A stretch of DNA of 64,000 nt from Hermatobates lingyangjiaoensis (GCA_026182355.1 JAPFBL010000003.1:1646001-1710000); one strand, 5' to 3'; positions 20,451-32,682 are shown, counted from the first letter of the stretch. Program-made: numbers and translations. Notes: generated by a model not told the origin, from the letters alone.

Positions 20451-21917
20451 CGCTTTTACTAAAGTAATATATAGTTATTTGCGTTTGTCATTATAATTTT
20501 AATATTATCATTGTACCTATCATATTCTCTCTATAAAAGAGTAAGTAATGATGTTTTAGTTACTGCAGTCATTATTAGAAAAAAATACAAAAATGGCCAC
20601 TGAGAAAAGAAGTATCTGGTACATGACATCAAAATAAATTGTAACTCAGGAAAACATATTGACATAAGTAAGGCATCCCGTAAATACTCTTAAGTGTTAT
20701 GGGTATTAAAATTTGTTTTGATGTATTTATAAAGAAAATAATAATAAATTATTAGTATATTTATCATAAGAATTCGTTAGATTTAAAAAATTTAAGAGGA
20801 AGTTTCTTTGAATGAAAAATGAATTCATCGAAGAACATGAGAAAGAAAATAGCATATGAGGAATCTAGTCAAAACGAATTGATTTTAACAGGGTATTCTG
20901 AAACCCAAGACGAACTCCCATGATAACAGTTATAATGGCAGTAATTAAATTGTATATATCAGGCGTTTATGAAGAACCATATTTAGAAGTTACCATTTAA
21001 CTTCACCTCACAGATGTAATTTAATTTAAGTTTTAGAAATTTAAGCAGCTATTACATTTTTATGACAGCTAAAGGAATGAAAAAAATTAAAAGTGTTTTA
21101 TTTTATGAATATTTTTAAACAATAATATCAATATACTACCATTTAATAGCACTTCAAGTAGTTTTTGCCCGTTGTCGTTAAGTTTTATCACCACGATGTC
21201 CAAAGTAGCAGCCTCTAACAGGCTTTTAACAGAACAGATCCATAACTCGTTGAAATCGCTTTGGTTGGAACTGTTTCTACGGGCGATTCACTAACGATCT
21301 CTATCGTTTGCATACGAAATGCGTGGTCCCCTCCAGAATTTAACGACTTCCCTTGCTTTTTATTCCAGTTGAGGGTAGATTAAGATGAGATTGGCTCTTT
21401 GTACCAAACGAAAAGGTAAGCTTTACAAGTACAATTGGTGGTTAAACCTTTCTTATGTGCAGCCGTCCACCAACAGACGCATTTATTAGATTAGATAATA
21501 GCAACAAACAACTCAATCGAGTGGCGGCCCGAGAGGATATAGCCGTTTTCATCGTATCTGTGGGCAAAGCATATATCAATCACACCTGACGTGTTTGCCT
21601 TGCCACGCTGCTTGCCCCAGTCAGCTATCTCTCTCCACCAGCCTCTCGTCACCATCTATATTCACCAGTAGCTTGTATTAACTTATACCACAATATCATT
21701 AACTCAAACCTAAACTTATTATATAAAACAAGCTAAAATCAAAACAAATCTGTACGTTAAATTTTTTTAAATAAAAAACTGCAAGCTAGAATAATATTAT
21801 TTCATTTCATTATAATTATCCAGTTCAATTTCTTTCGTTCACCAAATTTTTAGTTGATTTGTTAAAATCTGGTTAAAAACACAGTGTGTTTGTGTGTCTC
21901 TGTGTTTTTTTAAACAT
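20451..21917. other. Mostly AT-rich DNA, one less AT-rich patch
   Basis: The patch 21,170-21,680 has more GC than its flanks and no poly(A), but contains no open frame with recognisable motifs. Nothing else was recognised. Confidence 0.4.
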
Positions 21918-22541
21918 TATATATATATTTATGCATGTGAGAATAAATTTTCTGCCTACTTTTGTCTTAATCAGTTTTTTGGATTTCTTTTCCAAATCTC
22001 GTATTAGCCCTTTAAATTCTCTAGGAACTAGGTATATTAACTCACCATATGATCTTCTGCCCATTTTTTATCGTATTTATTATTACTGACGTTTCGGTCT
22101 TCTTTGACCATATACAGGGTTATTTTTACCATAACCTCAACAAATAGGGAATTTAACAAGGACAGAAGAAACTGAAGACCCACCTGTGGATATATAACAG
22201 GAATTGCAACCTGCTTGTTTTAATGTTTACTTTATATTTCTTATGTGTTATTCGAGTGTTAAAATTAAGTTTTATATAAAATTGTTAAATAGTTTTTTAA
22301 AAAACTATGGCTATGTGTTCAAAAAATAACCCTGTAGATGGTCAAAGAAGACCGAAAAGTCGGTAATAATAAATACGATAAAAAATGGACAGAATATCAT
22401 ATGGAGTTAATACACCTAGTTCCTAGAGAATTTAAAGGATTAATACGAGATTTGGGAAAGAAATCCAAAAAACTGATTAAGACAAAAGTAGGCAGAAAAT
22501 TTAATCTCATATGTATAAATGAAGGACTGTTCCCCTAATAT

Positions 22542-22548
<7 letters not shown>
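21918..22548. mobile_element. PT-I Penelope terminal repeats, head-to-head pair
   Basis: Minus arm 21,918-22,125 and plus arm 22,330-22,548, about 90% identical by eye, separated by about 200 bp of unrelated AT-rich sequence. The minus core at 22,088-22,118 reads CTGTATAT, GGTC-AAAGAA-GACC, GAAAC, GTC; the plus core at 22,331-22,362 reads CTGTAGAT, GGTC-AAAGAA-GACC, GAAAAGTC. Both arms then open into the same frame: LVPREFKGLIRDL, KKSKKLIKTKVGRKF. The plus arm continues to CINEGLFP before a stop and (TA)n. The minus arm ends earlier at CINIYI on its own TA tract (21,918-21,930). Confidence 0.75.

Positions 22549-22573
<25 letters not shown>
22549..22573. repeat. (TA)n microsatellite
   Basis: Border between the PT-I plus arm and the left arm of the PT-C pair. 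Confidence 0.95.
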
Positions 22574-22582
<9 letters not shown>

Positions 22583-22589
22583 TAGATAT

Positions 22590-23215
22590 AAAGTTTATAT
22601 ACGGAGAAGAGTAACACACAGAGTAAAGAAACACATTTACCAACTCGAATTTTGGATAACTCATGTCAGGAGAAAGGATAGAGGAAGACCAAGCATGTCA
22701 GACAGGCAACAAGGAACAGACCAGGTTGGAACCAACAGTTGAAGTAATGAAGTAAACGATTTGAAAATTAAATCAGCATGTATAGTACAAGTTTGTTAAA
22801 AGTAAAATAATAAAAAAAATCGAGAAAAAAGGAATTCAGAAAAGGAATGCTACAGATTTATATATATATATTTTTATTTATTAAAATATAATAAAATAAA
22901 TAAAAAAGAACTTATTAGCAACAAATAAATAAACTATACGAAAAAACAAAAAGTATAATAGGGGAAAATTAAGAAAGACGGTAAAATCATGGAAGTTAGA
23001 GTAAACCTAATAGAGAATGGTAAGATGAGGCCACAAGAATAAATTATAAAATATAACCTTCTGTTGCATCTTCGGGTTCTTCGTTTCCATCTTTTATTTC
23101 TCCTGAAGACGGATTACATGAAAATTTGAGTTAGTGTGATTGTTTACTCTGTTTTTACTGGCCTTCGAATTTGGACTTGTGTATGTCAATTAAGGTTTTT
23201 TTCCGATTTTAAAAT
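22590..23215. mobile_element. PT-C Penelope-type pair, older and separated
   Basis: The left arm on the minus strand (22,590-22,690) contains GGAGAAGAGTAACACACAGAG and a decayed core (CTGACATG...). The right arm on the plus strand (23,095-23,215) contains CTCCTGAAGACGGAT, then GAAAATTTGAGTTAGTGTG. Between them lie about 400 bp of A-rich sequence with TA and TTTTTATT runs that may be divergent PT-C upstream sequence. It is the same arrangement as 14,983-15,296 but much more mutated. Confidence 0.55.
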
Positions 23216-23320
23216 ATATATTTATATACATCGACAACCGTGAGTATTCGTCTGCATTCTGTTTTTTTTTTTGTTTTTTTTTTTTGGTTCTAACTTAAAT
23301 TATATATATATATATATTTA

Positions 23321-23754
23321 GAGTACTGTTAAAAAAATAGCAACACATAAAAAAGAATGAGACATTTATTTTCAATATGTCGAACCACAGTTCGTCGTCT
23401 GGAAAAAATATATGTGAAGAAGAAGAGGTACGTTCCTTCCAGACAGACGGTGGAGAGTCGAGCTTTGTAGTTCCATTTCCAGCAGTCGTAACACTGCAGA
23501 CTGATCCGACACGGTTATCAATGTCGAGTGCCATATGAGAAATAGTGAATCGAGAGAATAAAGATTAATATCAGGACAGAAAGGAGGAGAGGATAAAATA
23601 AAAGCATAAGAAACCTAATTATAAGGACAGTCTTTAAACTGAAAATTAATAAATATAAAACAAAAAAAACAAATAATAATAATAATAAAGGTACTAATTA
23701 TCAAATTAAAAAATACAAAAGGAAATAATAAAAAATACATTATTAAAAAAATAT
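23321..23754 (-). mobile_element. PT-H Penelope 3' untranslated region and tail
   Basis: Follows the coding end of the PLE at 23,755-24,050 on the minus strand. The core at 23,378-23,402 reads CAGACGAC, GAAC-TGTG-GTTC, GACA, so the GAAA is mutated while the stem is perfect. The tail ends on the TA tract at 23,300-23,320. Confidence 0.7.
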
Positions 23755-24050
23755 CTAATGTTTAAGGTTTAAGCGTGAGAGGCGGGCATTAAGTAACCAA
23801 ATGTGAGCCTCTTCATAAGTTCTCAAAGTTAATCTCTTTTCATCAGTGGCTATTTCTTTAAGTATTTATACTTTAAAGCAGTCATTGAATGGAATGTCAT
23901 GATTATTGGAATGGATTGCAACAGCAAGTTACTGCGCCGCCTGGCAGAATCTCTATGTCCACTCATGCGGATGCTAAACATGTTATAGGAGATTCCAACA
24001 TATACTGTTCTGCAGTACTGGACACATTCCAAGCAGTAGACGCTTCTAAT
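23755..24050 (-). pseudogene. Penelope-like element, GIY-YIG endonuclease and C-terminus
   Basis: The minus strand reads VYCLECVQYCRTVYVGISYN followed by MFSIRMSGHRDS, a PLE endonuclease: the C-x-x-C zinc-knuckle-like pair, then Y-V-G-x-x as the YIG part of GIY-YIG, then R-M-x-G-H-R. A frameshift near 23,855 moves the reading to EIATDEKRLTLRTYEEAHIW and LLNARLSRLNLKH, ending at a TAG (23,755-23,757). The ending resembles P-G-L-N-L-N-R-stop at 44,644 and 14.46 kb. Reverse transcriptase is absent, so the copy is 5'-truncated. In intact PLEs this domain nicks target DNA for target-primed reverse transcription. Sequence right of about 24,060 may continue the element but is too decayed to read. 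Confidence 0.75.
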
Positions 24051-24059
24051 AATTATTAG

Positions 24060-24590
24060 AAAGAACTTGACAATTGTTGTTGGGGTTGTAAAATAAAGGT
24101 TCAGGTATGATAGTTGGGTAGGAGTTCACAAAGTCAAGACTGTTCTTAAAGAAAACTTTCCCCTCCTGTCTCCCTCATCCTTTACATCAGCCATTTTTAA
24201 TATACCCCTCACCTCTCCTTCAAATAGCTCTATAATGTAGGTAGTTTGTTTCCCAAGAACTACCAATACTTCCAGACCTGTTGGTGATCGCGGATGAATG
24301 CAAGCATGCCTCGTTGCTTGCGTTGCCTCCGTTGCCTCGGCGACCCAATCATGAAGCCTGAACCTTTCTTGTCCAACCCCAGCGACATTACTTGGGTGGA
24401 CCAGTCAACCACCCAAGGTACAACACAAACTGTCAATTATAGAAAGCAATCTCCTACGCAATAAAAAACAGATAAAGGAATACTAAATAACATTATCAAA
24501 ACGAACACCACTGCACCAACCCTGAAGACCAACTCAATATTAATATTGTTTACAAAATTTCCTGTATAACAACCTTAATAGTTAATAACA
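24060..24590. other. Less AT-rich stretch, unidentified
   Basis: 24,280-24,420 is comparatively GC-rich (GCATGCCTCGTTGCTTGCG and neighbours) without an open frame. It may be an upstream untranslated or decayed coding part of either neighbouring PLE. Confidence 0.3.
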
Positions 24591-24594
24591 AAAA

Positions 24595-24895
24595 TTACTA
24601 GATGCAGAAAACCAATGTAGTATAGCGATATAATTGTTCCATAAGGAACCATGAGTTCCACAAATCATCCTACATTGGCTCCACACCAACAACGATATTT
24701 AGAAAATTAACCATGAACCTTTCTGCCAGAGCCCCAAAAGACCATATACAAAGCATCTATAGCTTCAAATTCACAAAGAGAAAAGTTAAGCCAGAATACT
24801 AAAATACTTTGCCAAGAAATGTTGGAAGTCCTGTGCATTAGAGAACAAACAATCGCGGCCAATCAGACCACGAGCTTCTCAAGAATTTTAAACTG
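24595..24895 (+). pseudogene. Penelope-like element, GIY-YIG endonuclease remnant
   Basis: The frame reads QKTNVV, stop, RYNCSIRNHEFHKSSYIGST, continuing PTTIFRKLTMNLSARAPKDH. Y-I-G-S-T-x-T-T-x-x-R-x-L-T-M-x-L followed by A-P-K-D-H is the PLE endonuclease signature and closely parallels 1,151-1,465. After a stop near 24,800 a second frame gives NTKILCQEM, then CIREQTIAANQ and SFSRILN with a stop, matching NNTRIL and AFSRIL in the 1.2 kb copy. At least two frame changes separate the blocks. The reverse transcriptase is not recognisable upstream. Confidence 0.7.
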
Positions 24896-25270
24896 AATGT
24901 AGGAACAACGTACAAACAACCCTCATTAAGCTTGAAACTAAAAGTGTTCAATGCTTTTAGTAATCATAGGGATTCTAACATACCACCTGGAACATCAAAA
25001 TCTGTTCAATCCTGCGTAACTTCCCACATTTGGAATGTAAATAATTTCTGATTGTGGTAATATACTAATTTGAATAATTTAAATAATTATTCAAATGCTA
25101 ATTATAATAACAATATAATAATTATTATTATACAAATAATTTAATTGTTTATGGGTTTCTTTCTTTTAGTCTTTTTATATTGTAGTTATTGTTTATGGTT
25201 TATAGTTTAGTTATTGTACTAAACTCCCAGATGATGGCCAAAGTTGACTGACACGTGCAACTCTGTAATT
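24896..25270 (+). mobile_element. Decayed PLE 3' region
   Basis: Lies downstream of the endonuclease remnant at the same spacing as in the 1.2-1.8 kb element. A degenerate core at about 25,229-25,256 reads CAGATGATGGCC...GACTGACACG; the second strand of the stem is no longer complementary. Confidence 0.4.
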
Positions 25271-26447
25271 TTGATTTTTTTATGTTAGCATTAATGTTTT
25301 GCTATTTAGCAAAATACTCAATGAACTTTAGTAGTAAATAATAATATATAATATAATTAAATATATAATCAAAAGTGCATATAATTAATATATAAACTTG
25401 TTTTAATGAAACATTACAAGTTGTATTAAATAAATACGCTTTATTTAAATTATCTGTAATAGAATGATCTTTAATTTTTTAATTTAAATAATTTTTTTAA
25501 TTTAAATAATTTTTTTAATAAAATTCAATTTTAACTAAAATTGAAAATTAAATTTTTTGACTTGAGTAGAAAGTTGAAAGCTGTAACAATGAGAGTTCAA
25601 TATAGTTTACGGATGACTTTAGAGTAAATTCTGAATCCAAAATATCACTTAATTATAGACAAATCAAGTAATTTAATTAAGATTATCCTTCTATGAAAAA
25701 TACTTTGTTTATCTCAAAATTAATTAAACTAATTATATTTTCTGCCAATTTTTGAATATTCCTAATTTTACGGTTTAATTTATCTCAGTGGATCAAGGAG
25801 TTGAAAAGGTCTAGAGAATTCATTACATTTTCTTTTGATAAATCTGAAGTTTATATCATCAAAAGAAACGTAATGATCAAGGCGGATTTAATAAATAGAA
25901 TTTTAATATGATATAAGTTAATTAAGTATTTCCTTTGTCAAAATTATTTATAAATTTATGAAATATGCGGTGGGAGATATACGAAATCGTTCAAACAATT
26001 CATAAGAGGTATTCAGACGGCTGAGGAAACAGTAAAATTTTGGAATTTTCTAGAATGAACAGTTAATTTACCACTAGAACTTTATTTTAGGATAGGTGTA
26101 GATAACAAAATTTGTTAACGATTGCAGAAAATGAGCTAAATAAACATTATTGGCGGATCTACTGTTTTGCTAATAGGTGTTATTAATATCACCGGCTACT
26201 TACGTGATCTCAACTACTTAGCAATACAAAATCATGAAAGCAGTAGAAACCAAGTCTTAAGGAAACGGAACAACGCCTCTATGTCTAAACAAAGTGACCT
26301 TAGGTCTAAGCCTTTGAGAAGCCCCACTGCAAGTGTAATGTCTACAGGATTGGCACACCAGTGTGTAACACTGTAAACTGAAAATGAACAAATATACATA
26401 ACTCATTAATACAAATCTGTTCCACTTCTCAGAGTTCTCCAAGACTA
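25271..26447. other. AT-rich DNA, nothing recognised
   Basis: Includes repeated TTTAAATAATTTTTTTAA blocks at 25,480-25,520. Overlapping opposite-strand frames at 26,167-26,580 have no motif support. Confidence 0.4.
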
Positions 26448-27364
26448 CGAGGTGTATAAATAAAGTAGTGAGACTGGCAACGTCGCTTTCGATCTGGCAA
26501 CGCTGGAGACGCGTGGCCTTAGTAGCGTCAGGTGCACGTGTGATGCGCCTCCAGTATGAATCTGAACTCGCCACAGTCATTTGTTTGTCCGTAGCGTTGG
26601 TTTTCGTGAAATGGTTTTTTCTTGAGCGTTTTAAAAATGAGTGACCTCAAAGTTGAGCAGCGGTGTGCAATCAAATTTTGCTTCAGACTTGGACAACTTG
26701 GACTTTTGAAAAACTTCAGGAGGCCTATGGAGAACGTGTTTTATCAAGGGCACAGGTTTTTCGGTGGTTTAAGGAATTTTCAGAAGGAAGAGAGTCGATT
26801 GAAGATGAACCACGAAGCGGAAGGCCTTCAAGTGCAAACACCGATGAAAATGTCAACAGATTACGGAACCTTGTGCGTTCAGATCGAGCTTGACAGTCAG
26901 AATGATCGGGAAACAGTTGAATTTGAATCACACCTCCGTTCATCACATTTTGACCAATGAATTGGAGATGAGAAAAATGGGTGTTGCATCACGACAACGC
27001 GCCCTGTCACACTGCCATCTCAATAAACGAGTTTTTGGCCAGTAAAAACATTCCTGTTGCTCCTCAGCCTCCTTATTCACCAGACTTGAGTCCTTGTGAC
27101 TTTTTCCTCTTCCCGAGATTGAAAAATCACCTCAAGGGAACTCATTTCGGGACACTACAAAACATACAAACTGCTGTAACCGACCAGCTGAAGGCCATTC
27201 CAGAATCCGAGTTCCAGCAATGCTACAATGATTGGAAGGACCGTCTCCAGCGCTGTATGGCTTCCGAAGGGAACTATTTTGAAGGTGACAATATCACATT
27301 GTAATTATATTTGAATAGAAAATTTAAAAAAAAATCAGTCTCACTACTTTATTTACACACCTCG
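26448..27364 (+). mobile_element. mariner-family transposon, copy 2, internally deleted
   Basis: The ends match copy 1: CGAGGTGTATAAATAAAG on the left and its complement ending CACACCTCG on the right, with TA on both sides. Length is about 917 bp. The sequence is nearly identical to copy 1 outside a few small deletions, so the two derive from one recent, already shortened source. Confidence 0.95.
26637..27304 (+). pseudogene. mariner transposase, frameshifted and core-deleted
   Basis: Same transposase as copy 1 with further damage. A short deletion replaces the HNATET region (ACTTGGACAACTTGGACTTT) and shifts the frame early. A single-base loss in CAGATCGAGCTTGAC shifts it again before the second helix-turn-helix unit. 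The central catalytic segment is deleted, with the left break directly after GAGATGAGAAA as in copy 1. The right break is about 25 bp further upstream, so WVLHHDNAPCHT with the second catalytic aspartate survives, though out of frame with the N-terminus. The distal part 26,981-27,304 reads cleanly to NYFEGDNITL and a stop. The first catalytic aspartate is absent, so no functional transposase is possible. Confidence 0.9.
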
Positions 27365-27609
27365 TACTCTGCACACAGTCACAGTGACTCAACAAGTTTA
27401 CTTTATCTGCACTACTTAATCTACTTTTATTTAATAGCTTTAACAATATCTTACAGTTAGGTGGCAACACCTCCATAATAAATCCAATATTGAAATTTAC
27501 TTGATGTGTAATCTATATTCTCTTTTCAAATCGAGGAATTCTCCCTGCTCGGTCAAGGACCTTGTCTATTAGGGGGTCGTTTGTTCAGGAATGACATATG
27601 GATGCTCCT

Positions 27610-27831
27610 TCTGGTTTAGAGTTCCACCAACGAACAAGGCTTGTATCCAGATCGTTCAAAATAAGTATGCCCGCCTTATAGCCAGGGCTCCTTGGTACGC
27701 CCAAAATTTGGATATTCACCTTGATTTGAAAATGGAATCCATAGATAGTTATATCACCTAACTTACTACCAATGAAAACAACAAACTACTTACTCATCTC
27801 AAACCTCCTTGTACAAGCTCTGAATGACGTC
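27610..27831 (+). pseudogene. Jockey-type LINE, C-terminal reverse transcriptase scrap
   Basis: The frame reads VPPTNKACIQIVQNKYARLI, ARAPWYAQNLDIHLDL and KMESIDSYIT before a stop. The pattern N-x-A-x-x-Q-x-x-Q-N-K-x-x-R-x-I-x-x-A-P-W-Y-x-x-N-x-x-x-H-x-D-L is the conserved region just after the reverse transcriptase domain of Jockey-superfamily elements. About 70 residues survive. The fingers and palm catalytic motifs are not present upstream, where the mariner copy 2 ends at 27,364. It is plausibly a 5'-truncated, then decayed, LINE copy. Confidence 0.65.
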
Positions 27832-28880
27832 ATTAACCTTCCTCAACCGCATTGAACAATTACTTTATCCAATTAATGTTTTTTTGTAACTCATAACTAA
27901 AAACATTGAAAGCTTGACCAACAAGACCAGGTTACCATGAATACGACGTCATTTATACAGACGAACTTAATGTCCGACATGAATTACTGACAGTCCAAAT
28001 TATAGTAGCACAGTAATCAAGAAATAGAAGGCCTCTGGTCTAGAACTGCTAGTGTAGTGCGCGGATATATTCGTTAGTCGTTGATAGAGTTAGATGTGGT
28101 CGAACTAATTAAAAATGATTTTGCTTGATTCGTGATTGGAGTTTGCAACCTTAGAGTTTCAATGTTATAATGTTTCTGTGTTTAGGCAAGATCTACGCAA
28201 AAGTCATGAAATGGAGAAGACATACATATTATATACAATTCACTCGGTTAAAGCTGGAGTAGGTTACAGAGACAGCACTCCATACTGACATAGTTATGCC
28301 CATGCCAAGTCTCTCGCTTCCCTTAGCTCTGCACCAACCCTCACCCCGTAAATTTTATATTCTCTGCCAACTGCCAAACGCTAGCAGTGCGTTTAAAGCT
28401 AGTCAAGTAGTTTCATTAAAGAAGGCTATAAAAAAAAGAAAAGAAAAGTCATAACTGAACGAAATAATGAATGCCCTATCAAGAAACAGTGGTAAAACAA
28501 ATAATCACTGCAGCATTCCTTATAATCAATAAATCCAGCTGTGTAGTTTCAAGCAAAATTATTGTAGAAATGTTCGTTAATTCAGAAATTAAATAGAAAA
28601 AAATCAGCTTTACAATTTTACCACCGATAGATGTTCATACCTATAAAGCATATATTTAATATGAACCCCCTGTTATTAAATTATTTCCACCGAATTCCAT
28701 TGTTTATTTTAGTTCCATACAAAAATTACATCATTTTTAAGATAAAACCTAAAACGATTAAACCTGAAATTTGGCTCTTTTAAGAGACAATCCTATCGTT
28801 TGGAACACACTTATTTTAAAAAGTGAAGGTACCATTAGAACTTTATTCTGTATAAAATTGAGAATTCATCAAATAAACTT
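27832..28880. other. Nothing recognised
   Basis: 28,020-28,440 is moderately less AT-rich than average but gives no conserved frame. Confidence 0.4.
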
Positions 28881-28882
28881 GA

Positions 28883-29143
28883 TTAAAGCAAACCTTTCAT
28901 GTGAACTAAGTCTGATAATGTGACTTTTCCCGATGTACTATTAGGAAAATGTTCACAATACACCAATGTTAATCGTTCGTCATATTTGAATTCATGGTAT
29001 AGTCTGTTTCTATAGACTTCCAATTTGCAGATCGTATCGCCAAAAAATTTTCTTTCTTTTTTTTCTTTTTCTTTAGACCAATTTAAACATTTAAAAAACA
29101 TAGTTTGTTTCAGAAGTTTCAATTGTACTTTAAAATTATTCAT
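28883..29143 (-). CDS. Possible terminal exon, AMP-binding-enzyme-like C-terminus
   Basis: I do not recognise this with confidence. An 86-codon minus-strand frame ends with YDERLTLVYCEHFPNSTSGK and a short tail before TAA. F-P-x-x-x-S-G-K-V-x-x-x-x-L resembles the lysine-containing end motif of AMP-binding (acyl-CoA synthetase/luciferase-like) enzymes, where that lysine contacts the adenylate, and the preceding E-R-L-T segment fits the same region. The upstream half is lysine-rich (KEKEKKERKFF) and may be intronic. If real, the exon would start at an acceptor AG inside the frame, for example before AAACAGACTATACC. No other exon of such a gene was found in the window. A chance frame is a real alternative. 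Confidence 0.25.
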   Translation of the reverse strand: MNNFKVQLKLLKQTMFFKCLNWSKEKEKKERKFFGDTICKLEVYRNRLYHEFKYDERLTLVYCEHFPNSTSGKVTLSDLVHMKGLL

Positions 29144-30399
29144 TATATAATTTTAATTATAAAGACTAACTTCTAGTTTTCTCATGACAATCGACTCGTT
29201 CCAAAGTGTCGTGGGTGTAAAAAAAAAAGAGTACAATGTAGAATAATAACAAGAAAGAGTAATGTTCAATTACAAAGAGTCATGGTATATATTTATAAAA
29301 ACAATAAAAAACTGTTAACTATTAAATAGAAACATAGTAACTGTTGAATTAAAGACTGACTAGCGACACCGACTGGTTTACTGACGGACGTGATTCGAAA
29401 ATGGGCAAGAGATCCCACCGCACAATAGACAATATTTCAGTCGAAATTGTAATTTATCATCGATTAAAGTTTAACTTATTACAATTGATATATAAAAATA
29501 CAAAACTGCTACTAATAATAATCCTAATTCCTAAGCAATAGTGGTAGAAAAAAAATTATTTTAGTAGCTTTGAGATTCTATGTTACTCCACTGAAGACAA
29601 TTTCGGTTACAAGAACCCGAGATCAATCTGCTTTTTGTCATATAAAAACCCCAGACAATTTATTCATACATAAAAAAGTTGAAGTTAGATAAAAGTTGGA
29701 AATATGTGAATTTAAGATTAAAATATTGTATAACTGAGTATTTTCAACATAATTGTGGTTGTAAAAAATACATGTTGTATTACTTTTCTAACCTCTTTTG
29801 TACTATCCCATGCATAACAGTATAGTTCATATTGTTCATTTTATATGCTTGTTAAGTTATATGAAGAATTTACCTGGGATTCAAAATTATATTGACCTTC
29901 ACTTGGTCGACATGAACAATTGCTGCAGGTTGTTTTCTACAATTGTGTGTGATCCACGGTACCCATGAATATTTTATTATACAACAGATGTCTAAAGGGA
30001 ATTTTAGTTGAACAAAGTCGGATTAGCTTAGCCAGCCATTAAAATTGTGTCGACTCTTTTGAATTTTGATACGTGATTTAATTATTTTATAATGGGAGCT
30101 CTCTTTTAATCCTTGTCAAAAACTGTTGTATATTTTATGAATTAATTACTTTAAATTGATTTCTCCAATGTTTCAACCTAACGAAGAAATTTTCTGGTAC
30201 GCGTACAATTTTTATTTGGACAATTCCGGCTCCATCGCGAGTACATGATTAATTTAATCATAAACCAAGAATTTTTATGTGAGGTGTAAAATATTTGGGC
30301 CAATATTACAATTGACCAATTAGGACTCAACTACAAATGTTCTCAGACGGAAGGTTATCAAGTGCTCATTATTGACTCGTCCCGCAGAGAAAGTATGGA
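29144..30399. other. AT-rich DNA, nothing recognised
   Basis: No frames, repeats or RNA signatures that I could support. Confidence 0.4.
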
Positions 30400-31640
30400 T
30401 GATGGAAAGTCACTTTTTTTGACAAACACCTGTTTTTAAAAAACATTTTTTCTTCCTAAACTACTAATTCTTGAGTCCTGAAAGTTTGGCATTATTTTTA
30501 ACTCTACAAAGGTAATAAACCAAAAATATCCTCAAATTATTTAATTTTTTCAATAAATTATCAAAATTCTGACTTTTTTTGTCTCACAAAATGCTCAAAT
30601 CAGTCTATATAATGCACTCTAGAACAAAACTTAGTATCAGTTGTAAATTATTTTGTGGGTATGAATCATAGTATCTTTTGATAATATTGAAATACGAGGA
30701 ATGGACGCTTTCCTCATGAAAGAGAAGTTATGTTGTTGGTTATTTCACTATTCTAGTCTAATAGTTCATATCTATTATTTTCAAAAATTTCAATTTCTAG
30801 CTATAAATGTTTTAAATTATACTGAACAACGGGTTTGACTTTGTTTTGAGCATGTAAAACTGCTTAATTACTACTATATTCTTTCTCAGTAAAAATTCAC
30901 AGAAACCTTATAACAGAGTACAGCATGGAGGTAAGAGATAACACTCCCTCAGAGTGAATTGGTATGTATGATTTTTGACAAAGGGAAAGAAAAGTTTTTT
31001 TTATTAAATACTAGAAAACCATAAAACTTCCAGTATAATAATTACATAAATGACCAAAAAGGTAAAACATAATTCAAAATTGAAAACATTCTTTTAAGAA
31101 TAATAAATGTAATTATCCTACATCTTATATTAAAAATTATCTTAAAACGACATTTTTTTCTTAGATGGTTCTGACGTATTTCAGACAAAATTGGAATATT
31201 TTCATTTTTAAATAGGAAAATTTGTCCTAAATATCCAATGTAGAAAGAGGTCAGGTAACTATGTAAGATATCCACTGGCTATTGGAACAAAAGTCATTTT
31301 ATTCTATAAGAGATTATTTCGTAACACGAAATCTACACTTTCGCTTTTCAAAAATTTTATTGCTACTATAGGTATACTAATGATATTATATGTGATATAC
31401 AAAAATAAGCACATATATTGACAAGTGGATCAATCATTGTCTGTACTACCTCCAAAAATGGAAGACTAATAAGCATCTTCCATTTAGACATTTATGTTAT
31501 AGCTAAATGGAACAGTATGTATTGTATACCCAAGAAATATGATATTATGTTTACTTATAGTAAAGTTGAGTGAAGTCCACTACAGATTTTTATATTTCAT
31601 GCAAATATATGCAATTTTTACTGAATTAGATATACTAATA
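30400..31640 (-). repeat. Dispersed repeat R1 copy
   Basis: The left part (30,470-30,560) is the complement of 61,490-61,640 (CTCAAATTATTTAATTTTTTCAATAA region). The right part (30,575-31,600) matches 19,440-20,440 block by block: GTCTCACAAAATGCTC, CTAGTCTAATAGTTCATA, AACTGCTTAATTACTACTA, CCACTGGCTATTGGAACAAAAG, ACTACCTCCAAAAATGGAAG, and CTTATAGTAAAGTTGAGTG. Confidence 0.6.
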
Positions 31641-32682
31641 TATTTATTATAGATTCAGTAGTTAGGATTGATTACTTGATTACATCCTCCTTAACTATGC
31701 ATGTAAGTTTTCTGCAACAAATAACCCACTCTTGTCTCCACGATGAATATCAAGTGTTGTTTTCTCTTTTTTTCACATGTCATATGTTTGATTAATGTTT
31801 TAATAACTCCGTTGATTGATTTGTACATAGCACAGGTAATCTTTATGAACATTCACTTTATTGGAATGAAGTTTAGATGTATATCCAAATTTGTTGTAAA
31901 AGTAATATTTAGTAAGAAAAGTAGGAAGAATTTACAAAACCATTCTAGAAAATATTCTTTACTAAGAATTTAAACCTTATCTGGAATATCTCATATTCAT
32001 TTGTTTACAGTATTATGTTTTTATGAAACCAGTTTGCTATTGATATTATTCTAAAAGTATTCATTTGATCAAAAGTAAGTTTTTAATTACGAATTAAGAC
32101 TAGAAGAGAATTTATTGGGTATACAAAATGGCATGTGTATCAACAATGACGAAAAACAATACAAGTAATTTCCTCACACACGTATATTTTGTAAAGCTCC
32201 GATGGTGTTGGAGAAATTCAAAAAAATACGATCCCATTAAACAGAAAGATATCTCATAGGACTTAGCGAGATCATTTGGCTAGTTTCCAGTTGTATACTA
32301 TGGAGAGGGAGCTAGTCCAATAGGCCTAACAAAGTTAAACATGTGATATACACTGCAAACTGCATTAGGCAAGATATCATAAAACAAAATTGAGTTTTAC
32401 ATCTTCTAAAAATCAGAAAAAAAAAACAAAATAACATATGATCTATGCATTTATATTTATGTAAAATTTAATTTTGAAAAATTTTATGTTATGTTTGATT
32501 CAACTAAATACTAAGTATTTTATGATTTCAAGTGACAGAGAAAAGAAACTTTAACACAAAAAAATCAACAAAATAAATTAATTTATATTTTTTATTGAAA
32601 TAATATATTAAAAATGAAGAAAACATATCTTTTGTCGAAAAATCATTGTTGAACCTAAAACTGTCACGCATAGACACCTATT
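31641..32682. other. AT-rich DNA, nothing recognised
   Basis: The 76-codon frame at 31,743-31,973 is hydrophobic at its start, but no family is recognisable and no support was found. Confidence 0.4.

Noticed and set aside
26725..26946. Minus-strand frames within mariner copy 2
   Set aside because: Shadows of the transposase sequence on the other strand.
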